Below are positions 1 to 11,789 of a stretch of DNA of 64,000 bases, one piece after another. Positions within the stretch are counted from its first letter, which is position 1. Each line of letters begins with the position of its first letter. The notes under the pieces are model-generated. The model did no database searches, had not been told where the DNA came from, and saw only the letters and a list, made by a program, of their open reading frames with translations. Source of the stretch: Aphrophora alni (lineage: Eukaryota; Arthropoda; Insecta; Hemiptera; Aphrophoridae); assembly GCA_963513935.1 (NCBI GenBank), contig OY740766.1:7161000-7224999 (forward strand), written 5' to 3'. Position numbers and translations under genes: made by a program.

Positions 1-2083
1 TGACATATTTTATTTTTTACGAAGTATAACAAGTTTTACGACATTACAGATATTTATAAAAAAAATATTAATAACTTTAAATTTATAATTAGATTCGCTT
101 GTACCATAAAAACTTGCCATAACTAGGTCGTGTTTTTTTAATGACTTTTATAAGGTTTGTTTTCGTTCATGCTAATTATTCCTAAACCATTATTTACGGC
201 TTGGTTACTGATCAGGGACACTAGTCTTCAAATTTAATAGACATTTTAACAAAATTGAAATTGTCAACTTTGTTAAATTAGGTCTTTTAATATCAGTTCA
301 AATTTAGTGTTTTGACATATTTTATACAGTACGTATTGTGAGAAAGTAAAATAACAGAAAGGCGAGACAACACTTTTACTAATAGAATTTATAATTTATT
401 GGAACAATTTTATTTCATTGTTTGTAACAGCGTTAAAAAAAACACACGTAAAACTTTTTTGTTAAAACCTAGTTTGTTTTTGCTAAGGTAATTTTTTTGT
501 TTCCGTTATATTTTTTCTACATGTGGTAAAATAGAAAGAATAAATGCAAAAACTGAAATATATAGAATTTATAGTCTTGTCTGTGTAGACTGGTTGAGAC
601 GGAGTCCTTGGTTTAACCTACGGATCCTAAAAATTGATATTTGTATATTAGTTGCAAATATTTTCGTCTCAAAACGCCATCAACCTGAGGCAGTGTTATT
701 AAGATAAATACTCTTCTATTATTAACCAACAATTAGTCATGGCGTATTAATCAGCTGATGACAGAGTATAATCTTAGTTTCTAAACACAGCTGAAGGCAG
801 CGTTGTGATGCAAGGACAAGTAAGTAATACCGGCTTGCTTGACAATGTCGCTGGTTGAGGAAAGACAATGTAGGCTACTGGTAGTTTCTTAGTTTCTAAA
901 TATCTATCAACTATATACAGTACAATCAGTTTGGACAAAATTTGGGGAGTGATATTGGAAATCATGTTAAAGAAGAAGTGTCTATAAACATATGTCCAAA
1001 AATGCTTCGTTTTCCGTCTCTTTTTATTTATTTATTTATTTTATTTTTTTTTTTTTTTTAACAATGTAAATAACTCCAAAACGAATTGAGATATCAAACG
1101 CCAAATTGTCCAGAATGTTTTATGCTGTTCGTTTGCTGTTTACTCAGTAAAACAAGTGTTCATTTTTCACTTAACTGTTAAAAGGTTAATTTTCAAAATT
1201 GCGATAATTTATATTTATTTATAGATATTATCAAATATATTCCTAAAGTGTTGTTTTTACAAATTATTTACAAGATTAAAAATATATAGCTGATCATCAT
1301 TTTTATTGTATCTAGAAAACAAGCCGAAACATGCACAAAAAAACTGAATTCATGGTAATTTACATATAAAAGCTTTCCAGTCCATTTTTAAAATATTTAT
1401 TAACTTGATTAATTTTACTTTTGATTAAATAAATTAAATTTTACGTTGAATAAAAAGTTAACCAATTAATTTTACAAAATTAATACTACAAATATTAAAT
1501 TGAGAAGCAATGTAACCATTTAATAGCATTAACGACATTATAACAGACAAGAGCGATATTGTTATTGTTATATGTTTAGCAAGAGTCTCTCACATTGTCG
1601 TGTAGAGCAATGAAATGCGTCCTCTCTGAATCACTACTACATATGATTAGTTTCGCGAATAATGATTGATCATAGATTGATTAATACATACTCTATTGAA
1701 TATGTGGTTTTCCGTGCTCGTCACAATTCGAAGTACAGTACAGCACGGGAGGCGCAACAATGGTTAATATCAATTCTTTATTTTGGTAGCCCAGTCATAC
1801 ATTCTCGCCCAGTTTAATAGTGTTTGTCTACCTACATGTTATGGGAATGTATTAATATGTAGATTTACTAAAATGCATTTGAAAGGACAATTAATTGATG
1901 TAAATATCGTTGTTAATTATTATTATATGACTAGTAAGTAATCAACGAAATTTAAATATATTATTATGTACTTTTAATTGGTAATGTACATCTTTTCTTT
2001 CGACAGTAGTCTATATCCTATTTCTATTCCTGTGGCTTTAACGTATCCTGTCACTGGAACTCAATTGACAGGAAAGGAATTCT
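1..2083. other. AT-rich non-coding sequence
   Basis: No gene, exon or repeat family was recognised here. The stretch is AT-rich with homopolymer runs (for example a T run near 1045-1060). The short open frames lack domains or codon-like composition and end at random. Confidence 0.5.
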
Positions 2084-2098
2084 ATGGCCGCATTGCCA

Positions 2099-2100
<2 letters not shown>

Positions 2101-2196
<96 letters not shown>

Positions 2197-2197
2197 T
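2101..2197. repeat. (CT)n microsatellite
   Basis: An almost pure CT dinucleotide run of about 97 bp with one TTT interruption near 2181. It produces artificial Ser-Leu open frames on the + strand, which are not genes. The complementary strand is (GA)n. Confidence 0.97.
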
Positions 2198-2567
2198 TCA
2201 TCCCCAGGGTCTTTTACTTTCCATAAAGACTCTTCTGTTGTTCATTCTTTCAACATGGCCACTCTATTGCAATGTCCTTTATTTTATATATCCTTCGTAG
2301 TTATCCTTGAAATAACAGTATATCTAAATGTCATACAACCTGCTTTATGTATGGAACCAAAGACCGGCTTCAGGAGTGTTTTTTTAAAAATATTTTCTGG
2401 GCTTTCAGTGCTTTGTGTTAAAACGCAGGTTTCACTACCATATCAAAGAGACGCACTATAATTTTGAATGGGTAGATTTTTGTCTGCCTATGGATAAACC
2501 TTCGCTTAAAGATGGAGATGAGACTAAAATTGGTTCTATTAAGGCCAGGTACACTCGATCATACCAG

Positions 2568-3005
2568 GAGTAATAGCATAGAAGAAGGAATTAGAATAAG
2601 AAAGTCACAGCCCATGTTAAACTGCGTGATACAAAATATCCTTAGTTTGGCTACTGGACAACAGAAAGCGCTAGTAGCATCTGGAGTCGGGTGTGCCTGA
2701 ATTGGGCTGTGTTATAGTGTTCTGGGCTAGAATGGTTTTGGATGTGGGTGTCTGTGGTTGTGACATCTCAGCTTGCTTTTCAGCACATGGAGTGGTACGG
2801 GACCTGGTGCGCCGGGTCCTCCGCTCCCTGGGTGCAGGCTTTGGCTGCTCTTTAAGAACAGGAGGTACTTGTGATACAGTAGCCAAGCCTTTTTGTCCCG
2901 ATGCTACTAGCGCTTTCTGTTGTCCAGTAGCCAAACTAAGGATATTTTGTATCACGCTAGAGCCTATACATTTGACTTTCTTATTCTAATTCCTTCTTCT
3001 ATGGT
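2568..3005 (-). pseudogene. Inverted, coding-like fragment of unknown origin
   Basis: Two arms (about 2571-2682 and 2901-3003) are inverted copies of each other around a loop of about 220 bp. Read outward-in, both arms encode the same peptide, with EEGIRIRKS followed by IQNILSLATGQQKALVASG. On the minus strand the frame continues through the loop (2955 down to 2671) as a Pro-rich stretch, a basic Arg/Thr cluster (RRTRRTRSR) and a Gln/Thr/Pro-rich tail, and then stops. A TAG interrupts the frame upstream of the shared peptide. The loop is clearly more GC-rich than its surroundings. The protein is not recognised. The basic low-complexity tail would fit a gag- or capsid-like protein or a host regulatory protein, but that is only a guess. 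Confidence 0.45.
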
Positions 3006-3009
3006 AATA

Positions 3010-4265
3010 GTTGCTATGGCAGTGGTGATTGTTCTTTAGTAACCCTCAGAAAAAAAAGAAAAAGTTCATAGGGGTCAGATCGGAATTTCATAATGTGCAC
3101 AAAACAGGACCATCTTTTCCATTCCAACAGCCAAAAAACATGTTATTGAGACACCTCGATCTTTCTCAAATATTATACTTATTTACTTATCATTCTATGT
3201 CATCAATTAATGAGAAAACATGTCCACTTTACAATTGGATTATTTTCTCAGCAAGCGAGCTCACGACTCCATCACGGGTTATTACACACACCATGAGTAT
3301 CATACTAGAATTATGAACTTACTGTAAAATTTCATTTAGTTGTGACGGTTAACTGAGCCATTTATAATGAAATTTGATTTCATCATCACCTATTGCAATC
3401 ACAGCATATTCAACTCGTTACCTGCCTAATTTTATGTTTAAGTTCTTAACGGTTATTTAGTAAAGCGAAGTCCAAAACTACGTCTTGTGATAGACTGTCT
3501 CGAACCCACCTTACCGTACCCATGTGTCCAATGTGTATGTGGCTTGGTAATCGACCAATGGTCTTGTCTGTTGGTGGATTTTATCAGTAAGTACACAGAA
3601 AATGACTTTGCAATACTGATTTAAATGAAGCAAATGGTAAAACATATTGAGCTTTCTTTACAGTTGTAATTACTAAAGTGACTACTGCTGGGCTATGAGT
3701 GACGTAATAGCGTCTGCGCATGCCACCGTGACGAAGAACAAAGACAGTTTGTCGTTGAAATCCAGACGATTGATGGATTATTGCTTCTGTCATTTACAAT
3801 TATTGAAAACAAGGACATCTTTTCGGTCGCTCTGTATATACCTAAGTGTATATCTTACTCGTTTTAAAATCCGAGTCGCCATTGTGATTGAAAAAACTTG
3901 TGCAATCTTTGCACACTATTTACTGATTTTTTTTTTCAAATTAAACTGCAGTATCCCAAGGTCTATATTATATAATCAGACTTTATTGTATTTTAAAATG
4001 TAACAATAATAATATATGATTATATCATTTAACAAAGAAAATAAGTGTAAGATATTCTCAAGGAAACTGTTAGTCCTCTATTATTAAATTTATTACTTCC
4101 ATATTCAGACGAAGCCTATTGAAATGTAATAAAATTTTATTGTCCTTTGTATCACGTAGTTACAATAAAATATTAATTACAGCGTGATAAGGAAATAAAT
4201 GATGCAAAAACATTGTATAAAATTGCTCACTCATCCAATTTTGAAATCCAAATAAAAACTGACTA
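3010..4265. other. Non-coding, nothing recognised
   Basis: No exon, RNA gene or repeat family was identified. The open frames of 60-100 codons on either strand show no motif. Confidence 0.4.
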
Positions 4266-4270
4266 AAACC

Positions 4271-4297
4271 AATGACTACATAAATACTGTAGTCATT
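4271..4297. repeat. Internally deleted relic of the 51.25-kb terminal-inverted-repeat element
   Basis: The 27 bp begin with AATGACTACATAAATACT, the outer part of the terminal repeat found at 51254, and end with GTAGTCATT, the outer part of the opposite repeat. The three flanking bases on each side (ACC and GCT) also match the 51-kb copy. This reads as a copy that lost its whole interior. Confidence 0.5.
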
Positions 4298-4389
4298 GCT
4301 AAAACTGTTACAAAAAAATGTCAGTTTGGTAGTTGTGAGTCAAAAAATAAACATGAACCACGGACGGTGCTTTGAAAATATTTTTAAAT

Positions 4390-4767
4390 ACAGTGTGTCT
4401 TAGTTTAGTTACAATCCGCCCCATTTTCTTAAAAAAAAAAACAACAAAAAACAACTCACTGTAACTCCAGAAATAGATAAGATGTTGAGTTGAATTTTGT
4501 ATGTTACAAGTTTACCAGACGCAAATACTTTATTTTTGTAATTTTCAAAATGGTGGCCGTTTAAACTTAACAGTTTTAATCGGCCTCCATTTTGATCATT
4601 TAAAAAAATAAATTCTTTGTGTGTGTTACACTTTTAAATTATAATATAAAAAATGCTTATACCATATTTGAACTAAAATATCTTATCTATTTCTGAAGTT
4701 ACAGTGAGTTTTAGTAAAAAACAAAATGGCAGATTGCGACTAAAAAGCGAAAGTTTTTGACACCCTC
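4390..4767. mobile_element. Palindromic MITE, probably Tc1/mariner type
   Basis: The outer parts are imperfect inverted repeats. GTTACAATCCGCC near 4408 answers the GGCAGATTGCGAC complement at 4728-4740. CTCACTGTAACTCCAGAAAT (4455 on) answers 4690-4711 almost exactly. The inner pair around AAAATGGTGGCCG and CGGCCTCCATTTT continues the palindrome. The ends read TACAGTGTGTC and GACACCCTCTA, like the TACAGGGTGT ends of many mariner-derived MITEs, with TA at each border. It has no coding capacity. Confidence 0.6.
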
Positions 4768-4779
4768 TATTAAAAATTG

Positions 4780-4975
4780 TTAGAGATGAAAACCTACTTC
4801 GCTTGAACACAGAGTAACTAGCATTTGATTGGAATCTACCTTTTGGTTCATTATCACTTGTTTATTGACAATTTACCGACATGTCAATTTTAGTGACGAG
4901 TAGTTTTGGTTCGTTTTGAGGGTGTGTGAGTGAGGAAATGTGTGCAATGTTTATTTGAAATAATATTGCAAACTT
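4780..4975 (+). repeat. Dispersed repeat C, 3'-part copy
   Basis: Contains the family's recognisable 3' block: a TTTGGTGACGA-like segment, then TTTTGGTT, GGGTGTGTGAGTGAG and GTGCAATGTTT. The same blocks recur at 11.3, 13.5, 19.8 (reverse), 26.3, 32.7 and 60.9 kb. The viral-like relic starts right beside it. Confidence 0.6.
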
Positions 4976-5029
4976 ATCGCGCTCTCAGCCTCTCTTTATG
5001 AAGCGTTGTCCGGTCTTTTAGATTTTATG

Positions 5030-5720
5030 TAGACAGTGATGATCGAAATGATAATAAAGTTGATGAAGCTGCAAGGGAACATGATATCTGGTGTGTAGAT
5101 CATCCGAAAACTAAAGATCGGCATATTGAAGTTAAAGTGCTGCAAGATAAATCCACTTGTTATCTGCAAGATGGACCGCTTGTACTCTAAACATGCCGAT
5201 TTGAATGAAAGATTTTGGAGTGGAACTATGAAAATTAAACGAACTTTGAGAATGGGCATCAAACCAAAACTAGTTTGAAATCTAACTTGCGTGTAAGAGA
5301 TGCATAAGATGAATGTAAATTTATCTGCTGGACAGAGATGTAAACTTTGTTCAGCTTGTAAGAAGAAATCTGGCGGAACGATCCAACTTCCTAGAGAACA
5401 ATTAGAAAATAATTGTGAGAGAGATAAAATTGCACTCAGAGGAAAAATTCGTATTAATTCAGAAACTTCGAAAAAGTGGGTAGAGCCGTAAGTCAATTGA
5501 AACGATATACTCAAGGAGGATTTCTACTTTTAGTGTTCCCTGGAATCGGAGTATTGGCTGCTGTAATAGGTGCAGGATCTTAAGTCGCAAATTGATTATA
5601 AGGATCGTAAGAAAAAAAATATCTGAACTAGCGAGACATAATGAAGCGATGGAACAAAAAACGATTGAATATCGAGGACAGGTTGTAAAAAGAGAATCAT
5701 CAAATTGCTAAAAAGAGTAA
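5030..5720 (+). pseudogene. Decayed viral/Maverick-like gene with phospholipase A2-like domain
   Basis: Three pieces on the + strand, in different frames, follow the order of a protein type common in arthropod genomes and associated with Maverick/Polinton-adintovirus-like elements. Piece 1 (5041-5190) holds the phospholipase A2-like core, including a Glu-His-Asp catalytic-dyad context at 5077-5085 preceded by an acidic-Ala-Ala-Arg helix, and ends at a TAA (5188-5190). Piece 2 (5300-5491) is a Lys/Arg- and Cys-rich open segment. Piece 3 (about 5515-5720) has a Gly/Ala hydrophobic stretch, a stop, and then an Arg-His-Asn-x-x-Met-Glu motif typical of the C-terminal part. Stops and frameshifts separate the pieces, so no functional product is possible. 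The upstream Cys/Gly calcium-loop region is not recognisable. Family assignment rests on remembered motifs, not a search. No intact neighbouring viral gene (polymerase, integrase, capsid) is seen. Confidence 0.55.
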
Positions 5721-5789
5721 AATCATCAGCGGAGGCAAAAAATAATAAAAGTTTGATTCCAGAGAGGTGTATATTCTTTACACATAAGT

Positions 5790-8700
5790 AATCTTGGTCT
5801 TTGAACTAAATCTGTTGTAGAGACAAAATTCTACGAGACAGTATGAATGTTTTTGAAAGGAAAAACTCATGCTTGTGTGCGGAAAGCACTGCAGTGTAAA
5901 GGAAAAAAAATGTAATACGTCCATAACTTGAAAACAAACAAAAATATAATTGCACCATCTCGTTCCCATTGTTAGGTGTTGTATGTGTGTTTATTGAATG
6001 TTAGATAGCTCTAGCACACGTTCAAGGTTTTAACGCCCTTCTGTGTGTGTGAATATTTTCCACGGGATTTTAAAGTTTAGTTTTTATTATTTTTCTTAAG
6101 GTGTAAGAAACATTGTTATGTTTTCCTTATATACTAGTTTTGAAAGAACAGTTTCATTATGTTAGATTTTTGATTGTACATTTCTGTAAAAGTGTGGAAA
6201 ACTATTGACAACAATAAAGATGGAGCGTAGATTTTTTTTCGGGTTTTGCCACTACTTTAATACGAAGTAATACTGGAGATTTTCAAAGTTGACTCTAAAT
6301 ATATGCTTGGTAGACCTCATTAATCAAAGAATCCCCATATTTCATCAATTTTCTGATTGTCCTTTTTACGACAATACCTGCACAAACATTTCTCTGTATT
6401 TTCTTCATGCTCCATTAAAATACTTCTCGTCTGAGTTACTCTGTGGTGGAATGATACGGAAAAGCGTCGTTTAATAATTCTTTGTCACTCTCATTACTTG
6501 GAGACTGTTGACCTCCTTATGTACGCAATTTGTAATGGAGATGTTGCGATCTGTTCCCATGGTAACACCGTGAAAAGTCTCCTGCTACTTTATGTACTGT
6601 AATTGCAATTTGGAACCAAGTATTTGTCTTTATAGTTTGCCCTCACCAACAGTAACACTAATTTACTGAGCGTTTTTTCTTGTTTTTTTTTACTCATTTA
6701 TTTAAGTTTTAGTTAAATTGTCGGCCTGTAATAAATTAGCCGATCATGATAATAACTAGACAAATTTTTCTATTTAGTACAAATCATATTTTGAAAAGAA
6801 AATAGAAAATTTTTGAGCGTAATTCACTTTTTCACAATTAAAAATGTAAAATGAAAAAGTAACGAATTCCCATCATTTAGTTTATGTAAAAGTGTGGACA
6901 ATTCCTGTGCAAATAACGAACTAGTACTAGAAAATGCACAAAAAGTCAATATTGACTAGTAATTCAGCTTTTGCTTGAAATAGGATTATTGCGATGGTTG
7001 TAATTGGTAAAGGATATTAAATTTGTTTCCTGAAAATTTTTACTTGTCTTTTATATTAACATAATTTTTTACATGAAATAGTGTTTTATGGAGGATATTC
7101 ATAGGAAAATATTTACATTTTAGTAGAATTATAACGAGCGTTAGGAGGTGTGAATGTTAATATTTGATGGTTGAAATATTTTAATAGAAATATAACGGCT
7201 CGTGTTACGTTCAATGCGCATGAGTCAAGAGGTGTAAGCTTGATATTTTGATGTTTCATTTATTAACACAGTCGCGTAATTTTATGTTGACAGTTAACGG
7301 TTAAATATTAATTTCTTTTAAAAAAAGTGAGCGTTTGAGTAGCGAATATGGCACTCCCGAATTCCCATTGAAACAGATGTACATAACATATATTTAGGTG
7401 AATTTGGGTGTTTTCTTTATGGTTAAAAATTACATGTGTTATTTTGTATATACTAGCCTATTTTTTATTTTCAAATTATGGTTTGTACTGAATTAATTAA
7501 TTCTCATTGATAGCCTTTCTATATCTTTACCTTTCTATATATTTACACAGTAAGGGTTTTTAGAATTAAATTTGTTTTATTAAATAATATTATTAGTCGA
7601 CTTTTTGTACAAAAAAAAATGTATATAAGTTTAAAATACAACTTTTTTTTTTAAAACGAAACAAGGCATCATCATTTTTGTTTAATCCTATCAATTTATG
7701 TACAATGTTAGGTTATTTTACGTTTTAAAATATCACCCACTGAAAACAGTTACTCTGAACGGTTCAAAAACATAAACACGAACTCTCCGCTTGGAAAAAA
7801 GTCGATCTTCAAAGTAATTAAAATAATGAAATACTCGAGGTGTAACAAGGAATCGTACGCAAAACAAACTTCTCAAATCAAAAACAAATTTAATATGTAA
7901 ATAATCTTTTATCAATTAAACATAAACAGTAGTCGGATTATTTCCGTTTCCGATGGATTGTATCAAAACTGTAAAAGATAAAACATAACATTGTGATACT
8001 AAAGAATGGTCACTAGCACCATGTTGGAAACTAAATCTAGTAATCTAGAAGAGGAACCCAGAGCCTATTAGATAAACACATATAGCCCGAAAATTATAAA
8101 TTCAATTGGAAATAGACAAAGATAAATACAAGGGATACAAACTTATATAAACGAAAAATAATTGAAGCCACGTATAAAACAATCCTTTCAACTATCAGTG
8201 TAGAAATAATACCGCTATTTCTTTCGTTAATAAAAACTGAATAATAAATATAAAAATTCTTTTACAGTAAATAATGGTTGGAAAATGTTTTCGGTTAAAT
8301 CTTCACAAGTTCACGTGTGTTATTCACCCCCCAGTAAAACCGTTAGATAACCATTCCGTTGGCAAACATACCCGTGTAGTATGTTCAACTTGGTGATGGA
8401 AATTCCGCCTGTTGTGTTCCACGAGTTGTGGTTTTGTCTATGCAGGGTGACATTTTTAACTTGCGGTATAGGGATTCATATGTTAAATTAACCACTGAGG
8501 GCTTTTCAATTTTTTTTTAAATGTTCAATTTAGGATAGAAGTATATCTATTTAAATGAAAGCTTTGGGCATAAACAGTTTATTATTATTTTTTTTTACAA
8601 TTACCAGAACTAAAATGACGGACTAAATAGTAGTTATTGTTGAGATTTGAGTTATTGAATAATAGAATTCAACATTTGTTTAAATCTAGTAAGAAGTCCA

Positions 8701-9450
8701 AAATGATATAACAAAAGTGCCAATTTAACAATTCTGATTTTTTTTTAATATAAAAAATATAGTTAAAAAAGCAAAAAAAAATTCTTTTCCAAATATAGGC
8801 CTACACTTGTGATATGTCATTTTTTCCAGTCTAGCCCAAACTCATTGTAAAATCTGTTTTTAGTTTTTTCAACAGCAACAAAAATTGCTGTCGTTATAAC
8901 AGAAAAGTAAATTATTTTACTTTCGCTCGTCTTTTCTACTTGAGCTGGATTGGAGTTTTAAACTTAAGTTATTCTTATTTTATCAGTATTTTTCAAATCT
9001 TAAAAAAATCAAAATTGTTAAATTAGCACTTGTATTACATCATTTTGAAGATTAAATTAAAACTGATGTTCAATTCCATTGTTCAATAACTCAACTTTCA
9101 ATAAAATAACCATTACAGTCCACCATATGGCTGCCATTATAAAAAAGTTCTGATTACATCAAATGCTATCATTTACTTAGATAATATACTTGTATTTTAA
9201 ATTTTATCAATTTGTATTTATTTGGGGCAGTAGAAAAAAAAGTTCATTTTTTACACTAAAATTAGAACCCAAGACCTGAAAAGTCTTGGAGTGTTTGTCA
9301 GGTGTTTAGTTGTCTTCATTCACAATTTCAGTGCTAATTTTAACATGGGAATCCTTAGACGCTAGTTGAAAATGTCACCCTGTATACCATCAACCCTTCT
9401 ATATATTATTATAGGTTAAATATTGATTTCCAAAATGGCCTTAGGCTATA
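5790..9450. other. AT-rich non-coding sequence
   Basis: A long stretch with no recognisable gene, RNA or repeat family beyond homopolymer runs. TGTAAAAGTGTGGA occurs at about 6186 and again near 6887, hinting at diverged repeats. Confidence 0.4.
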
Positions 9451-9454
9451 CAGG

Positions 9455-9580
9455 TTCTTTTCTAATGTTCTAAGTTTTATCACTTGATAACGGGAGGTGA
9501 TTCATACTCTTGAAAGGTCATACGCCATACTCACAAATGATAAAAAAATGTCCGCATAAACGGTACCAATAATATAAACA
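9455..9580 (+). repeat. Solo copy of the 47.7/48.1-kb retroelement-end repeat
   Basis: Shares the order GTTTTATCACTTGATAACGG, GATTCATACTCTTGAAA, a CAAATGATAA block and AAATGTCCGCATAAAC with 48075-48200. The GAAACG of the other copies is GAAAGG here, so this copy is decayed. Confidence 0.65.
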
Positions 9581-10359
9581 ATCCATTATTATCCAAAAAT
9601 TGTAAAAACAGAACCCTTCTGTTTGCCCGGGTTACCGACATAAGTGACAAGACTAGATCAAGTGTGTCCTATATCAGATAAAACTTCATTTAATCCCAAA
9701 TTGTTATGGCGTTAATTGTGGAAAGAGTAAGGGAGAGCTACACTTTTTAGCCACCCAGTAAACACTGTGTCACGACCCGCGACGGAACGCTGCCGTGTTT
9801 ATAGGTATAAAATATAATGTGATGTTAATTTGACCTACATAGTGTCAACAGTAGTCCAAGGTCGTTTTATGTTTACTTTAAACAGGCTTTCCTGTAACTT
9901 GATCCAAGAATTTAGTTCAGTTTATTATTTAAGTATTGACATCTTTCTGATGTCATGTTCTTTATTTAAATTTATCTAGGTTAACAAACAATAATTAAAT
10001 TGATCAATTACACAAACTATGTATTTATGTATGTAATTACTGTAGGTTTATTTAATTGACTGTATCTAAAACGTATTTCATATTTACTGCAACTCTTCAG
10101 ATCTCATGCTCATGTTGGGCTAAATTAATTGTCTCTGCTCATGGAAATATACAATTGAAAATTCATTCATTTTATATGGAGGATATAATTGGTTCGATGC
10201 ATACAATTACCGCCGATTTGTGATAGAATTGACATTTGATTAAATTCATGTGGTTGAATACATTTAATAGATTTATATACGTTGGATATGATATATATAT
10301 ATATTTGTTGCACCTTTACATAAAGCACAACGTCACTCTGTCTGTAGTGTATGCTATGA

Positions 10360-10594
10360 CTATACAACGAGCTTGGCAATCCTGAAGGACCCTAGCTGTA
10401 TCTACTCCTTTTTTTCATGTAGTCTTGGATTAGATTCCTTTCTGTCAGGTCCTTCTCTATCAACACTTGTTCTTTTCCGGCCTTAAGACTATTAATGTAT
10501 TCTAAGGCTGGAGATTTTTATTTTATGTCTTTTTCTTCACTTTTATACGACGATGATGACTGAAATGGTTTTGCTTTTAAACAGCAACAAAAAT
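10360..10594 (+). mobile_element. SINE-like family, copy 1
   Basis: Shares with six other loci the blocks TAGCTGTATCTAC, CATGTAGTCTTGGATTAGAT, AGGTC, CAACACTTGTTCTTTTCC and a 3' end reading TTTTAAACAGCAACAAAAAT. The head has TGGCAAT and GATTAGATTCC at about the spacing of tRNA-type A and B boxes. Confidence 0.7.
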
Positions 10595-10714
10595 ATTTAT
10601 ATAACTCAAGTCAGGTTGGGCTTATATAAACGACAAATCCCCTTTATCGCAAATACGGATATGTCAATCCGGAAATGCTCTATTTGAATGTACACCCTTA
10701 TTTTTTGTAGTTTT

Positions 10715-10935
10715 GGGTTTGCACATTGTTAATGGACACCAAAATCTATTTTAGTACGTATTCAGTGGACCGCTACCTTTCCAAGGGGACGGCCCACATG
10801 GAGTAAATAGGAAATCTTATGAGAATATAGGTTGTTGTACATCGAATTAAAGGCCTTTATGAGTAGAACACAATGCCGCAAACACGACCTCAAAAGGTTC
10901 ACCCTAGCTAAAATAGCGTGGGTTTTTAAGTTTAT
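10715..10935 (+). repeat. Dispersed repeat D, copy 1
   Basis: Matches 20083-20280 in order: TTTGCACATTGTTAATGGAC, CTACCTTTC, GGGACGGCC, AATTAAAGGCCTTTATGAGT, AATGCCGCAAAC, AAAAGGTTCACCCTAGCTAA and AATAGCGTGGGT. It has no domain and its class is unknown. Confidence 0.7.
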
Positions 10936-11039
10936 ATTAAATCAAAACAATTTTGATAATTTAAAAAAATATATAAATACGAATTGGGTACCATCTATCC
11001 AAAAATCCCGATACGTGAGTTATCTATGAAAAAATAAAC

Positions 11040-11420
11040 ATCAGTGACTTAACTTCACAAAATCTGCTCTGCCGATTTTGTTAAAATTTTAGTAATACTT
11101 AACCTAAACTCGTGTGTGAAGTGGCAAGTAAAACAATATTACAGTTCAGAAATATTCACTAAAAGCTTGATTTAAGTAAAATGCAGTTTACACTGAGGAC
11201 GAATTTGCGGTACAAGCGAAGAAATATTAGGCTTTCTTAGAATATATATATATTTTTTTTCAAACACAGCATCTTTGGTTTCATTTTCAATTTTTGGCTG
11301 ACAACTATTGAACTGGTATTTGTAAGAATAGTTTTGGTTGATTGTTGTTTGGTTTTGGGGATGAGTGATAAAGTTTGTGCAAGGTTTGACAGATGTCCAG
11401 ATAACTTTTTTCTGACAATG
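11040..11420 (+). repeat. Dispersed repeat C, truncated copy
   Basis: Runs parallel to 12005-12266 plus 13455-13570: a CTCTGCCGATTTTGTTAAAA block, an ACTCGTGTGTGAAG block, AAAAGCTTGATT, a GGTACAAGCGAAG block and finally GGTTTTGGGGATGAGTGA. The 3' part, split by an insertion in the neighbouring copy, is continuous here. Confidence 0.65.
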
Positions 11421-11789
11421 TGTAATTTGAATAAGATAGATTTATTTTTAACTCTGATTTTAAGTTATTATTAACCCCTTGAGAACTGTGGATGCAAACC
11501 ACGTTCTGGACAACCTGTGTTGAATGTTTCCCCTAATAAAGAGCAATTTTGTCGGAGCTCTGTCGACAACGAGACCCACGGCGTATTTGCATTTCAAATG
11601 AGATGACTTACACGTCATTCTCTTGGTTTGTTTTGACATCAGAAAAGAAAACTCGTCTTGTAACTGCATTCTAGAAACTGTATTTGTCTGTTGCGCGGTG
11701 TACCTACACTAAATTAAACATTTTATTAATACAGTTTATACTTTTTCACGTTTAGCTATGGAGAGAAAGTAATGTGATGGGTTAAAAAT

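Noticed and set aside
2084..2461. 125-codon open frame over the CT microsatellite
   Set aside because: It is open only because (CT)n encodes Ser/Leu in two frames; there is no domain and the downstream part is ordinary AT-rich DNA.
3476..3580. Possible tRNA gene (CTCGAACCCACC resembles a T-arm on the minus strand)
   Set aside because: I could not form acceptor and anticodon stems around it.
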